This document shows, piece by piece, positions 17,994 to 26,981 of a stretch of 64,000 nucleotides of DNA. Under the pieces are notes generated by a model, which ran no database searches, was not told the DNA's origin, and worked only from the letters and a program-made list of their open reading frames with translations. Positions within the stretch are counted from its first letter, which is position 1; the number at the start of each line of letters is the position of its first letter. The stretch covers positions 1-64,000 of the forward strand of contig NZ_QOCF01000006.1 of the NCBI RefSeq assembly GCF_003318255.1, given 5' to 3'. A program made the position numbers and the translations under genes. This DNA is from Ruegeria sp. A3M17. Lineage in GTDB: Bacteria; Pseudomonadota; Alphaproteobacteria; Rhodobacterales; Rhodobacteraceae.

Positions 17994-18889
17994 TATTCGG
18001 AGGCCGCAGCAGCCGGAGCTTGCCGTCCGGTTGGCGAACCGAGGTAGTTGAAGAACTCGGAATTCGGGCTCAGAACCAACGAGCTATTGCCACCCTGCAA
18101 CGCATTCTCATACGCGGTCAGCGAACGGTAGAATTCAAAGAACTCCGGGTCCGCGCCATAGGCTTCCGCAAAGATCGCGTTCCGTTCGGCGTCCGCTTCA
18201 CCACGGGTGATTTCGGCCTCACGACGTGCATCTGACACCAGTTCTACCACGGTCCGGTCAGCTTGCGCACGCACTCGCTGCGCCGCCTCGTTACCGCGGG
18301 CACGTTCGTCTGTTGCTTCACGTTCCCGCTCAGCCTTCATGCGATCGAAGGTCGCCTCAAGGTTGGCCTGTGGCAAGTCGGTCGCCTTCAATCGCACGTC
18401 GATAACAGTCACGCCCAGCGCCTGTGCTTCGGCAATCGCGCTGTTTCGGATGCGCAGCATCAGCGCCGCACGGTCCGAGCTCAGGATGTCACGAGACGAA
18501 ACCGAACCCAGCACTTCCCGGGTTTCGGCCCGCAAAATACGATCCAGGCGATCCTCGGCAACCGGGATACCGCCGACACCAACGGCCTGACGGAACTGAT
18601 TCAAATCTGAAATCCGGTAACGTGCGAATGCATCGACAACCAGACGCCGATCGTCCAGAGGGGTCACCTCAAGGGGCTGCACGTCAATAGACAGGATACG
18701 GTCGTCATAGCGGACAACTTCTTGAATCAGCGGAATCTTGAACGCCAGCCCAGGTTCTTCCTTGACCGCAACGACACGACCAAATTGCAGGACCAGCGCG
18801 CGTTCGCGTTCATCCACGATAAAGATTGAAGACAGGCCAACGACGCCAAGGATCACTACAATAATGAGGATAATGGGTGATTTACGCAT
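17993..18889 (-). CDS. hflC: HflC, subunit of the HflKC membrane complex
   Basis: 298 aa with one N-terminal membrane helix (about 5-24) followed by a periplasmic SPFH/Band 7 domain (about 25-200) and a coiled-coil region rich in Ala/Glu/Arg. The motif VDAFARYRISDLNQFRQAVG and the MKAEREREATDERARGNE segment are typical of HflC. With HflK it surrounds and modulates the FtsH protease. Its start shares one base with the hflK stop. Confidence 0.95.
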   Translation of the reverse strand: MRKSPIILIIVVILGVVGLSSIFIVDERERALVLQFGRVVAVKEEPGLAFKIPLIQEVVRYDDRILSIDVQPLEVTPLDDRRLVVDAFARYRISDLNQFRQAVGVGGIPVAEDRLDRILRAETREVLGSVSSRDILSSDRAALMLRIRNSAIAEAQALGVTVIDVRLKATDLPQANLEATFDRMKAEREREATDERARGNEAAQRVRAQADRTVVELVSDARREAEITRGEADAERNAIFAEAYGADPEFFEFYRSLTAYENALQGGNSSLVLSPNSEFFNYLGSPTGRQAPAAAASE

Positions 18890-20034
18890 CAGTTGCTCTC
18901 CCCGGCAGGGCTACGACGCAGCTCGTTCAGCGGCAGATAGGGCACAACACCCTGCCCTTGCCCGGTTGAGTTCTGGTCCAGAATAATTTTGTCAACGTCA
19001 CCCAGAATCTGCTCCATACGCTCCAGATACAGACGCTTACGCGTCACATCGGGTGCTTTGGAGTATTCTTCCAGAACTGCGCTAAAGCGGCTGGCTTCAC
19101 CCCGCGCACTGTTGATCTGTTGGGCGCGATATCCTTCCGCCTCTTCCAGAACCTGCGCAGCTTCGCCGCGCGCTTCCGCCAATACCTTGTTCGCATAGGC
19201 ATCGGCTACGTTCTGCAACCGGTCCCGTTCCTGCGCAGCAGCCTGAACGTCGCGGAAGGCGGCGATCACGTCCTGCGGCGGGTCAGCTTTGTCAAAGTTG
19301 ACGCGGACAATGTTGATCCCTGAATCATAACTGTCCATCGTGGACTGGATCAGTTCCTGCAAGCGATCCGCGATAACACCACGATCCCGGTTCAGAATCG
19401 GTGCCAGTTCGCTTTGCGCAATAATCTCTCGCATCGCTGATTCCGACACGGCGCGGATCGTTTGGACCGGATCACGCAGGTTGAACAGAAACTTTGCAGG
19501 GTCGTTGATGTTCCAGACGACCTGATAGTCGATATCGACCACGTTTTCATCGCCCGTCAGCATCAGACCATCGTCGCTGCTGCGCGCGCCACCCATGTCT
19601 TCGTTCTGTTCGCGAGTCACCGGGATTACTTCGGCGGTTACGAAAGGCCACGGCGCAAAGTTGAGGCCCGGATTTCCGACGGCCGAGAATTCGCCAAGAA
19701 ACAGCTCAACCGACTGCTCTTCGGGCTTAACCGTGTAAAAGCTGGCCGCTCCCCATAATACCGCCGCGACGACGACACCTATAAGAACCGTACCCTTTGT
19801 GAAGATGGGGCCACCGCCGCCAGAGCCCTGACCGTTGCCACCTCGGCCCGAACCACCGCGGCCGCCCATCAGGACGCGCAGCTGTTCCTGGCCTTTCTTC
19901 ATCAGCTCATCAATCTCGGGGATCTGCGGACCATCGCCTTCGGGGGGCTTGCGCCCATCACCGTTGTCACCCCGATTTCCTCCGCCGCCCGAGGAGCCTC
20001 CGCCCCCCCAGGGGCCGCCGCTATTGCCCGCCAT
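18889..20034 (-). CDS. hflK: HflK, subunit of the HflKC membrane complex
   Basis: 381 aa. The cytoplasmic N-terminus (about 1-75) is glycine-rich (GGGSSGGGGN, GGRGGSGRGG), as in other HflK proteins. One membrane helix follows at about 80-100, then the SPFH domain (YTVKPEEQSVELFLGEF...), then an Ala/Glu-rich coiled coil. It works with HflC to regulate FtsH proteolysis. gor lies 72 bp upstream on the same strand. Confidence 0.96.
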   Translation of the reverse strand: MAGNSGGPWGGGGSSGGGGNRGDNGDGRKPPEGDGPQIPEIDELMKKGQEQLRVLMGGRGGSGRGGNGQGSGGGGPIFTKGTVLIGVVVAAVLWGAASFYTVKPEEQSVELFLGEFSAVGNPGLNFAPWPFVTAEVIPVTREQNEDMGGARSSDDGLMLTGDENVVDIDYQVVWNINDPAKFLFNLRDPVQTIRAVSESAMREIIAQSELAPILNRDRGVIADRLQELIQSTMDSYDSGINIVRVNFDKADPPQDVIAAFRDVQAAAQERDRLQNVADAYANKVLAEARGEAAQVLEEAEGYRAQQINSARGEASRFSAVLEEYSKAPDVTRKRLYLERMEQILGDVDKIILDQNSTGQGQGVVPYLPLNELRRSPAGESN

Positions 20035-20106
20035 ATGTATCTATTCCCTTGTGTTGGACCGTGTGATCACGGGTTCCCTTGTAACTTGTGTGCGCGCGGT
20101 TGCAAA

Positions 20107-21465
20107 TCAAGCAGTGCGCACAGGTTGCCGCATTGTTACCAATTCCTCTGCCATCACCGGATGAACGGCAACCGTGCGGTCGAAATCTTCCTTGGTTGCG
20201 CCCATTTTTACGGCAATGCCAGCCAGTTGGATCATCTCGCCCGCGCCCGGCGCGACGATGTGACAGCCCAGAACCTTGCGGGTCGCCTGGCTGACGATCA
20301 GCTTCATCAGCACCCGCTGTGTTCCACCGGCAAAGGCTTTTTGCATCGGCTTGAACGAAGTCGCGTAAACCTCAATCGGTTCCTGTGCCGCGCCTTCTTC
20401 CTCGCTCAGTCCTATAGTGCCGAATTCCGGCTGGGTGAAAATCGCGGTCGGGATCAATTCATGATCCACAGGCGTCGGGTTGCCTTTGAACACGGTTTCG
20501 ACAAAGGCCATCCCCTCGCGGATCGCGACGGGTGTCAGGTTCACGCGGTCGGTCACGTCGCCAATGGCATAGATCGAGGGTACGCCAGTCTGGCTGTACT
20601 CATCCACCACGATCTCACCTTTGCGGCCACGTTCCACGCCCAGCGCCTCGAGGCCCAGATTATCCGCATTCGGGGCACGCCCGGTGGCGTACATGACCAC
20701 GTCGAACTGATCCTCGGTGCCATCGGTGGCCTTGACGCGGATCTTTTCGCCTTCTTTGGTCATTTCCAGCACATTGGTGCCCAAACGAACATCGATGCCG
20801 TTCTGGCGCATCTCTTCGCAGATCAGGCCACGTGCTTCTTCGTCGAATCCTCGCAGAATTTGCGCGCCGCGATAGAACTGAGTGGTCTTGACGCCCATCC
20901 CGTTCATGATTCCGGCAAACTCGCTGGCGATGTAGCCGCCACCGACGATCAGAATGCTTTGGGGCAGTTTTTCGAGATGGAAGATTTCGTTCGACGTAAT
21001 CGCCAGGTCCGATCCCGGAAACTCGGGTACGACCGAGCGGCCGCCTGTGGCGATGAGAATATGCTTGGCGGTTTTACGTGCCCCATCGGCCAATTCGACC
21101 GTATGAGGATCTACAACGATCGCCCGTTGGTCAAAGCTTTCGACGCCGTTGTTTTTCAGGATATTGCGGTAGATGCCTTCAAGCCGGTCCAGTTCAGTCA
21201 CCAGCTTGCAGTGAAAGGTATCCCAGTTCAAAGCACCTGCCTGAATGTCCCAGCCATAGGCCTTCGCATCACCGACCATACCAGAAAACTCGCTGGCGAA
21301 GACCATCAGCTTCTTGGGTACACAGCCCCGGATGACACAGGTGCCGCCGTAGCGGTCTTCTTCGGCCAGTCCCACTTTGGCACCGTTCTCACCAGCTGCC
21401 ACACGTGCGGCCCGGACCCCGCCTGAGCCTCCGCCGATAACGAACAGATCATAGTCAAAGCTCAT
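20107..21465 (-). CDS. gor: Glutathione-disulfide reductase
   Basis: 452 aa flavoprotein reducing GSSG with NADPH. The start at 21465 (MSFDYDLF) follows AGGCAGGACAA and puts the FAD motif GGGSGGVRAAR near residue 10. The redox-active disulfide is in GGTCVIRGCVPKK (about C42/C47). The NAD(P) motif is GGGYIASEFAG, and the dimer-interface histidine is in VHPVMAEELV near the C-terminus. The RGCVPKK form separates it from lipoamide dehydrogenase. Two GST genes nearby also depend on glutathione. Confidence 0.94.
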   Translation of the reverse strand: MSFDYDLFVIGGGSGGVRAARVAAGENGAKVGLAEEDRYGGTCVIRGCVPKKLMVFASEFSGMVGDAKAYGWDIQAGALNWDTFHCKLVTELDRLEGIYRNILKNNGVESFDQRAIVVDPHTVELADGARKTAKHILIATGGRSVVPEFPGSDLAITSNEIFHLEKLPQSILIVGGGYIASEFAGIMNGMGVKTTQFYRGAQILRGFDEEARGLICEEMRQNGIDVRLGTNVLEMTKEGEKIRVKATDGTEDQFDVVMYATGRAPNADNLGLEALGVERGRKGEIVVDEYSQTGVPSIYAIGDVTDRVNLTPVAIREGMAFVETVFKGNPTPVDHELIPTAIFTQPEFGTIGLSEEEGAAQEPIEVYATSFKPMQKAFAGGTQRVLMKLIVSQATRKVLGCHIVAPGAGEMIQLAGIAVKMGATKEDFDRTVAVHPVMAEELVTMRQPVRTA

Positions 21466-21789
21466 TTGTCCTGCCTCTTCCAAATTTCCGCAAGCGCCCG
21501 CAGGCCTTGCATGGGGTGTACTCTATCTCTCGCTGCTGTCCAGAGTGATCGCCGGGGCTCCAGCCTCTCCGAGTTCTCGAACTTGCGCAGGGAACCACTA
21601 CAGCGTATTGATCAAACGCCCAGATATGGTTGTATTTGTATTATTCAACGGCAGCCTCTGCGACTTGGATTGGTCACACCAAGTGTCTAAATGAACGTGT
21701 CGCAAATCGTTCACGGTCACGACATCCTTCATTTCAATGTAACGCCCCCAAAAAAACGAGTTTCATAGAGCGATCTGTGTATGTTCCGC
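21466..21789. other. 324-bp gap between gor and rpiA
   Basis: Both flanking genes are on the minus strand, so this should hold the rpiA end and the gor promoter. I see no gene, no strong hairpin with a T tract and no clear operator. The part nearest rpiA is AT-rich. A GTTC-TC-GAAC inverted repeat at about 21573-21582 is too short to interpret. Confidence 0.5.
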
Positions 21790-22575
21790 TTAATCCGCCA
21801 AATCTGAGAACAAGTTCTCGCCGCCTTCGGCCAACTGGTCAAGTTCGACCGTTCCATCGTCGATATCGCGCAGCTCGACCCGGCCATCGCCGTGGCCGAT
21901 CACAACTTTGTCACAGATGTCGATGAACAAACCATTCTCGACCACGCCCGGCACCTGATTCAGCACCAGTGCCAATTGCCGTGCATTTCCGATGCGCTGA
22001 AGTTGGAGGTCCAAAATGTGATTGCCTTCATCCGTGACAAACGGCGCCTCTTCGTTCATGCGCAGCGCGGCAGAGGTGCCGAGAACATCCATCGTATCCA
22101 GCGCCTCCTGGATCAGAGTGCGCGTGGTCTGCCAGCCAAAAGGGATAACCTCGACCGGCAAAGGGAATGCGCCTAGCGTTTCGACCTCTTTCCCGGCGTC
22201 AGCAATAACGATCATCTGATCGCTTGCCGTGGCAACGATCTTTTCCTGCAGATGCGCGCCGCCGCCGCCTTTGATCAGGTTCAGATCTCCGTCGAATTCA
22301 TCCGCGCCGTCGATTGTCAGGTCCAGCCAACCCGCCTGATCCAGCGAGACAACCTCGATCCCCAACTCACGGGCCAGTTGCGCGGTGCGGGTTGAGGTCG
22401 GAACAGCCTTGATCCGCAAACCTTCCTGCTGCACCCGTTCTCCCAGGCGGCGGACCATCCAGGCGGCCGTTGATCCGGTGCCCAGCCCAACACGCATCCC
22501 GTCCTGAACCATATCGGCGGCCCGTCGCGCCGCGACATATTTGGCTTTGTCTATGGGTGACAAATCTCCGGTCAT
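21790..22575 (-). CDS. rpiA: Ribose-5-phosphate isomerase A
   Basis: 261 aa interconverting ribose-5-phosphate and ribulose-5-phosphate. The ATG at 22575 (MTGDLSP) follows GGGGGAATGCACCA; the frame extends to 22626 without family support. Signatures are GLGTGSTAAW near residue 31, the active-site DGADEFD (about 90-96), and KGGGGAHLQEKI with the catalytic Glu and Lys. Length is slightly above the 219-230 aa of enterobacterial RpiA, mainly because of C-terminal residues. Confidence 0.95.
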   Translation of the reverse strand: MTGDLSPIDKAKYVAARRAADMVQDGMRVGLGTGSTAAWMVRRLGERVQQEGLRIKAVPTSTRTAQLARELGIEVVSLDQAGWLDLTIDGADEFDGDLNLIKGGGGAHLQEKIVATASDQMIVIADAGKEVETLGAFPLPVEVIPFGWQTTRTLIQEALDTMDVLGTSAALRMNEEAPFVTDEGNHILDLQLQRIGNARQLALVLNQVPGVVENGLFIDICDKVVIGHGDGRVELRDIDDGTVELDQLAEGGENLFSDLAD

Positions 22576-22742
22576 TGGTGCATTCCCCCTTGGTATTGCG
22601 GAATTTATACGGAATGTCCGACGCAACTGCGAGCGCCAATTCGCCGATCCAACGGGCCAACTAGTCGCGAAACTACGCGTTTCCTATTGGAAACGTCGCA
22701 ATCGAGACGTTCGACATCCCTGCTCGTGTATAGATACAGCCC

Positions 22743-23444
22743 ATGAACGCGCCCTACAGATTGCACTTTGCCCCCGACAATGCCTCCCTGGTGATCAGAC
22801 TGGTGTTGGAAGAGATGGGCCTGCCTTATGACACGGCTTTGGTGGATCGTCGGCAAAACGCACAGGATGGCGCGGTTTACAGAGAGTTGAACCCGAACGG
22901 CCTGATCCCGGTTCTTGAAACGCCACAAGGCCCAATCTTTGAAACAGCCGCCATCCTTTTGTGGCTGGCAGATACACATGCGCAAATGGCTCCCGCCACT
23001 GACAACCCGGATCGGGCTGCGTTCCTGAAATGGCTCTTTTTCGCGTCGAACACTTTACATGCCGATCTGCGCATCCTGTTCTATGCCGAAAAATACATCG
23101 ACGCGGCACAGGCCGAACCCTTGCGCAATGGTATTCGCCCGCGCCTGCGCCAACATCTTCGGGTTCTGGATGACGTGGCTAAAACTGCGCCCAGCTGGTT
23201 GAACGCCGATCAGCCTTCGGTCCTTACATACTACCTTGCCTGCCAAATGCGTTGGATGGCCCTTTACCCGGCGCGCGCTGATCGCAGTTGGTATCAATTG
23301 GCGGATACGCCTTACCTGCAATCCATTCTGATGCGCCTGGAAAGCCGTCCAGCAACCCGGGCTGCCATCGCGGCCGAGGGGTTGGGGGTTACCCCCTTCA
23401 CCAGTCCATCTTATGCTCACCCTCCAGAAGGCTCTGCTACCTGA
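22743..23444 (+). CDS. Glutathione S-transferase family protein
   Basis: 233 aa. An N-terminal thioredoxin-like domain (about 1-78) carries GLIPVLETPQG and FETAAILLWLAD, the cis-Pro and glutathione-binding positions. A helical C-terminal domain follows. There is no TPN motif, so it is a different class from the GST at 3664. It starts about 167 bp from rpiA on the opposite strand, without a strong ribosome site. It ends 1 bp before sdaA, suggesting a joint transcript. Confidence 0.82.
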   Translation: MNAPYRLHFAPDNASLVIRLVLEEMGLPYDTALVDRRQNAQDGAVYRELNPNGLIPVLETPQGPIFETAAILLWLADTHAQMAPATDNPDRAAFLKWLFFASNTLHADLRILFYAEKYIDAAQAEPLRNGIRPRLRQHLRVLDDVAKTAPSWLNADQPSVLTYYLACQMRWMALYPARADRSWYQLADTPYLQSILMRLESRPATRAAIAAEGLGVTPFTSPSYAHPPEGSAT

Positions 23445-23445
23445 T

Positions 23446-24819
23446 ATGTTCTTGTCTGTTTTTGATATGTTCAAAGTGGGCATCGGCCCGTCCTCGTCAC
23501 ACACAATGGGGCCGATGGTTGCCGCCGCACGGTTCCTGGACCTGATGCGCGCCTCACCGTTTGAATTCGCTGGTCTTCGCGGATCGCTGCACGGATCGCT
23601 GGCCTTTACCGGTGTGGGCCACGCAACCGACCGAGCTACGATCCTTGGGCTGGCCGGGTTTGTTCCTGACACCTATGACAACAACAAGGCCGAGGCCGCG
23701 CTGGCTGCTATTGCTGAAACGCACTCAGTCACGCCCGAGGGGTTGCCGACCCTTCAATTCGATCCAAAGGTCGATCTGATCTTTGACTACGACCACAACC
23801 TGCCCGGCCACGCCAACGGCATGATCTTGATGGCGACAGACGCGCAAGGCGACGTGATCCTGCGGCAGGTCTATTATTCCGTAGGCGGCGGTTTTGTCCT
23901 GACCGAGGAAGAACTGGCCGAAGGCAAAGCCACCAATGACGGCCCAGCAGTACCCTTCCCGTTCCACTCGGCGGCCGAAATGCTGGAGATGGCAAACGCC
24001 AGCGGCAAAAGCATCGCCCAGATGAAGCGCGAGAACGAAATCGCGCGGGGCTGTGCGGACAGTTTTGCCAAAGGCACCGCCCGCCTTTGGGAAGTCATGA
24101 ACAACTGTATCGAACGTGGACTGAAGACAGATGGCATCCTGCCCGGCGGCCTGAAAGTGCGCCGCCGCGCTAAGGGCATCCACGACGCGTTGTTGGCCGA
24201 ACGGGGTATGAACCTGAACGCGCCGCACACCATCAACGACTGGATGAGCGTCTATGCGATGGCGATAAACGAGGAAAACGCGGCTGGCGGGCAAGTCGTC
24301 ACCGCGCCTACCAACGGGGCCGCTGGCACGATGCCAGCCGTACTGCGCTATTACCTCGATCACGTTCCGGGTGCCTCGGAAAGTCATATCGAGGACTTCC
24401 TCCTTACGGCAGCTGCCATTGGCGGGTTGGTCAAATACAACGCCTCGATCTCAGGCGCTGAGGCGGGGTGTCAGGCCGAAGTTGGCAGCGCCGCGGCTAT
24501 GGCTGCAGCGGGCCTCTGCGCAGTGATGGGTGGTACGCCCGAGCAGGTCGAAAACGCCGCCGAAATTGCATTGGAGCATCATCTGGGCATGACCTGCGAC
24601 CCGGTAGCTGGTCTGGTGCAAGTTCCCTGCATCGAACGCAACGGGTTGGCGGCCATCAAAGCCGTCTCGGCTGCTTCCCTGGCGCTGCGCGGTGATGGGA
24701 AACACTTCGTACCGCTGGATTCAGTGATCGAAACCATGCGCCAAACTGGGCATGATATGCATGAGAAGTACAAGGAAACGTCTCTGGGCGGCCTGGCCGT
24801 AAACGTGCCAAACTGCTGA
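23446..24819 (+). CDS. sdaA: L-serine ammonia-lyase (single-chain, iron-sulfur)
   Basis: 457 aa converting L-serine to pyruvate and ammonia. The start at 23446 ([20 protein letters not shown]) is the conserved family N-terminus; an ATG at 23413 adds 11 residues. The beta-like domain (about 1-155) is fused to the alpha domain, the common proteobacterial form. Cysteines likely to bind the [4Fe-4S] cluster are in [19 protein letters not shown] and VPCIERNG. The ATG comes directly after the GST stop. Confidence 0.95.
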   Translation: MFLSVFDMFKVGIGPSSSHTMGPMVAAARFLDLMRASPFEFAGLRGSLHGSLAFTGVGHATDRATILGLAGFVPDTYDNNKAEAALAAIAETHSVTPEGLPTLQFDPKVDLIFDYDHNLPGHANGMILMATDAQGDVILRQVYYSVGGGFVLTEEELAEGKATNDGPAVPFPFHSAAEMLEMANASGKSIAQMKRENEIARGCADSFAKGTARLWEVMNNCIERGLKTDGILPGGLKVRRRAKGIHDALLAERGMNLNAPHTINDWMSVYAMAINEENAAGGQVVTAPTNGAAGTMPAVLRYYLDHVPGASESHIEDFLLTAAAIGGLVKYNASISGAEAGCQAEVGSAAAMAAAGLCAVMGGTPEQVENAAEIALEHHLGMTCDPVAGLVQVPCIERNGLAAIKAVSAASLALRGDGKHFVPLDSVIETMRQTGHDMHEKYKETSLGGLAVNVPNC

Positions 24820-24843
24820 CAGTGACAGCAATGGAGGTCAACG

Positions 24844-25254
24844 ATGCAAGGACATTGCCTGTGCGGCACCATCCAGTACGAGATTGATCCTCCAGTCCTG
24901 TCCTGCGTGAGCTGCCATTGCGATAGTTGCCGCAGGCAATGTGCGGCTCCGATGACGACCTATTTTGGCGTGCGCGACGGGCATTGGCGCTGGACCGGCG
25001 AGCCGCCGAAAACCTTCAATTCCTCGCCCGGTGTCGAGCGCAGCTTTTGTCCCAATTGCGGCACGCCGATCTCGTTTCGATCGCAAGCCATGTCGGACGT
25101 GCTGCACCTGTATGTCGCCACATTAGAGGATCCCAACCAATTGCAGCCCACACTGCACGTGGCCCATGAAGAACGGTTGGATTGGCTGAAACTGGACGAC
25201 GACCTGCCCGTCTGCATCGGACCCGACTACACAAAGGTGCAGCCGATTTCATAG
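24844..25254 (+). CDS. GFA/CENP-V-fold zinc protein
   Basis: 136 aa of the glutathione-dependent formaldehyde-activating (GFA) family. Zinc ligands appear as GHCLCG (residues 3-8), CVSCHCDSCRR (about 21-31) and FCPNCGTP (about 68-75). The fold is known; most members have no proven reaction, and the formaldehyde role has been questioned. GGAGGTCAACG precedes the ATG. It follows sdaA by 24 bp and may share its transcript. Confidence 0.85.
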   Translation: MQGHCLCGTIQYEIDPPVLSCVSCHCDSCRRQCAAPMTTYFGVRDGHWRWTGEPPKTFNSSPGVERSFCPNCGTPISFRSQAMSDVLHLYVATLEDPNQLQPTLHVAHEERLDWLKLDDDLPVCIGPDYTKVQPIS

Positions 25255-25293
25255 ACGCTTTCAACCGGGTGCCAAAACCCGTAGCGTCGCCGC

Positions 25294-26208
25294 ATGACCC
25301 AGGATCGTCCCGTCTTTGGCATCTTCTTGATGCTGTGCTTTTGCGTGATTGCACCGATGGGCGATTCCATCGCCAAGCTGTTGGGCGGGACGACACCGGT
25401 CGGTGTTTTGGTGTTCATTCGCTTTGCCGTTCAGGCGTTGATTCTGATACCTTTGGTGGCCCTGACCAAGCGACGCTGGCGCATGCGTGGACGTCTTGTG
25501 TGGCTGGCGTTCATCCGAACGGTTCTGCACATCGTCGCTATCGCGGCAATGTTCAGCGCACTGCAATACTTGCCGCTGGCGGATGCAGTCGCCATCGCCT
25601 TTGTCATGCCCTTCATCATGTTGTTGCTGGGCAAGTACGTGCTGGGTGAAGAGGTCGGTATGCGCCGCCTGATCGCCTGTGTTGTCGGGTTCGTGGGCAC
25701 TCTGCTGGTCATCCAGCCCAGCTTTGTTCAAGTTGGCGCCGCCGCTCTGTTACCGTTGGTCGTTGCGATTGTCTTTTCCCTTTTCATGTTGGTGACACGA
25801 CGGATTGCCAAGGAAACCGACCCAATTGCCTTGCAGGCCGTATCCGGAGTGATGGCGACGGTTCTTCTGCTGCCGGTTCTGGCGCTGGGAACACTCGGCA
25901 ATATTTGGGAGCTGTCCTTCATCGTTCCCGAGCGTGAAAGTCACCTGCTGCTGATCGGGATCGGTGTTCTGGGCACTGTCGCGCATCTGTTCATGACGTG
26001 GTCGTTGCGCTATGCACCGTCTGCCACGCTGGCCCCCATGCAGTATCTTGAGATTCCGGTGGCGACGTTCTTTGGCTGGTTGATCTTCCATGACCTTCCG
26101 GATGGCATGGCCGCTGTCGGCATTGGCATCACCGTCGCCGCAGGCCTGTATGTCATTCTGCGCGAGCGGGCCAGCGCCCGGTCTGCCCCGACAGAAACGC
26201 CTGCATAA
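25294..26208 (+). CDS. EamA/DMT-family transporter
   Basis: 304 aa with ten hydrophobic segments in two EamA domains (about 5-140 and 150-290). Landmarks are PMGDSIAKLLGG near the start, FSALQYLPLADAVAIAF in the first domain and RYAPSATLAPMQYLEIPVAT in the second. The substrate is unknown. Its last 56 bases overlap the 3' end of the thiamine pyrophosphokinase gene on the other strand. Confidence 0.87.
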   Translation: MTQDRPVFGIFLMLCFCVIAPMGDSIAKLLGGTTPVGVLVFIRFAVQALILIPLVALTKRRWRMRGRLVWLAFIRTVLHIVAIAAMFSALQYLPLADAVAIAFVMPFIMLLLGKYVLGEEVGMRRLIACVVGFVGTLLVIQPSFVQVGAAALLPLVVAIVFSLFMLVTRRIAKETDPIALQAVSGVMATVLLLPVLALGTLGNIWELSFIVPERESHLLLIGIGVLGTVAHLFMTWSLRYAPSATLAPMQYLEIPVATFFGWLIFHDLPDGMAAVGIGITVAAGLYVILRERASARSAPTETPA

Positions 26209-26860
26209 CCTGATCCAGAGCGTATCGCGGCACCATCACCAGCAATCCCGGCGCATCCATCGTCAGTTCAACATCCGCCAGCGCGCGGTTGGATGTGCCT
26301 ACCTGCCCGCCTGGTTCCATCACCAAATCGTCGATGGGCCACTCCAGCCCTCTGCTGGTTCCGGTTACCCGCTGAAACGGAAAAAATGAAACGACATCGC
26401 CAGGGGTGATACACAGGGAAATCTGTGGAGGCGCGTGGAAGACGACCTCGGTCTCGCCCAACAGGATACAGGGGCGATCCTGTCTCTGAACCAACGTGTT
26501 AAGAACAGCAAGCTGATGGTCCAGCCGCCCGCCCAGAAACCCTGCCCCCAATACAACAGGCGCGTCGATGCTGCGCAGAGCCTTGTCAAAATCTGTGCTG
26601 TTTTGTTCCCGTATGGGATACAACCGGTCCACTGGAATTTGGTCTTTGTGTCGGCTGTCCAGCGAATCGAAATCACCAATCACGGCATCAGGGAGGCGAC
26701 CCGATTCTACCAGTGGGGCGGCTCCACCATCGGCCGCCACGACTGTATTGGCGCGAATCAGCATCACCTCCAGGTCGTCAGGGCCGATTTCCCCACCTCC
26801 GACCAGTGCAATTGGCTCAAATGACCGTACAATTGGGCGTTTTTTACTTAGATTGATCAT
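26153..26860 (-). CDS. thiN: Thiamine pyrophosphokinase
   Basis: 235 aa from the ATG at 26860; in-frame GTG (26890) and ATG (26881) codons are possible alternatives and no candidate has a good ribosome site. The catalytic domain shows ADGGAAPL, DAVIGDFDSLD and STDFDKAL, all hallmarks of the ATP-dependent enzyme making thiamine diphosphate. GGRLDHQLAVLN is also conserved. The 3' end overlaps the EamA gene by 56 bp. No TPP riboswitch was seen upstream. Confidence 0.85.
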   Translation of the reverse strand: MINLSKKRPIVRSFEPIALVGGGEIGPDDLEVMLIRANTVVAADGGAAPLVESGRLPDAVIGDFDSLDSRHKDQIPVDRLYPIREQNSTDFDKALRSIDAPVVLGAGFLGGRLDHQLAVLNTLVQRQDRPCILLGETEVVFHAPPQISLCITPGDVVSFFPFQRVTGTSRGLEWPIDDLVMEPGGQVGTSNRALADVELTMDAPGLLVMVPRYALDQVMQAFLSGQTGRWPARAE

Positions 26861-26981
26861 TTTTCCCGGATTTGGACACATTGAGACCACAAAATGATAG
26901 GTTCATGCAGAGAGTTCCGAGCCAATGGGTGTGCCTGCATAAGGTTGTTGGCTCTCGTAGTTTGTAGAGGACGTGCGTCTG

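Noticed and set aside
20035..21426. 463-aa plus-strand frame opposite gor
   Set aside because: Fully antisense to gor, no family resemblance and no ribosome site.
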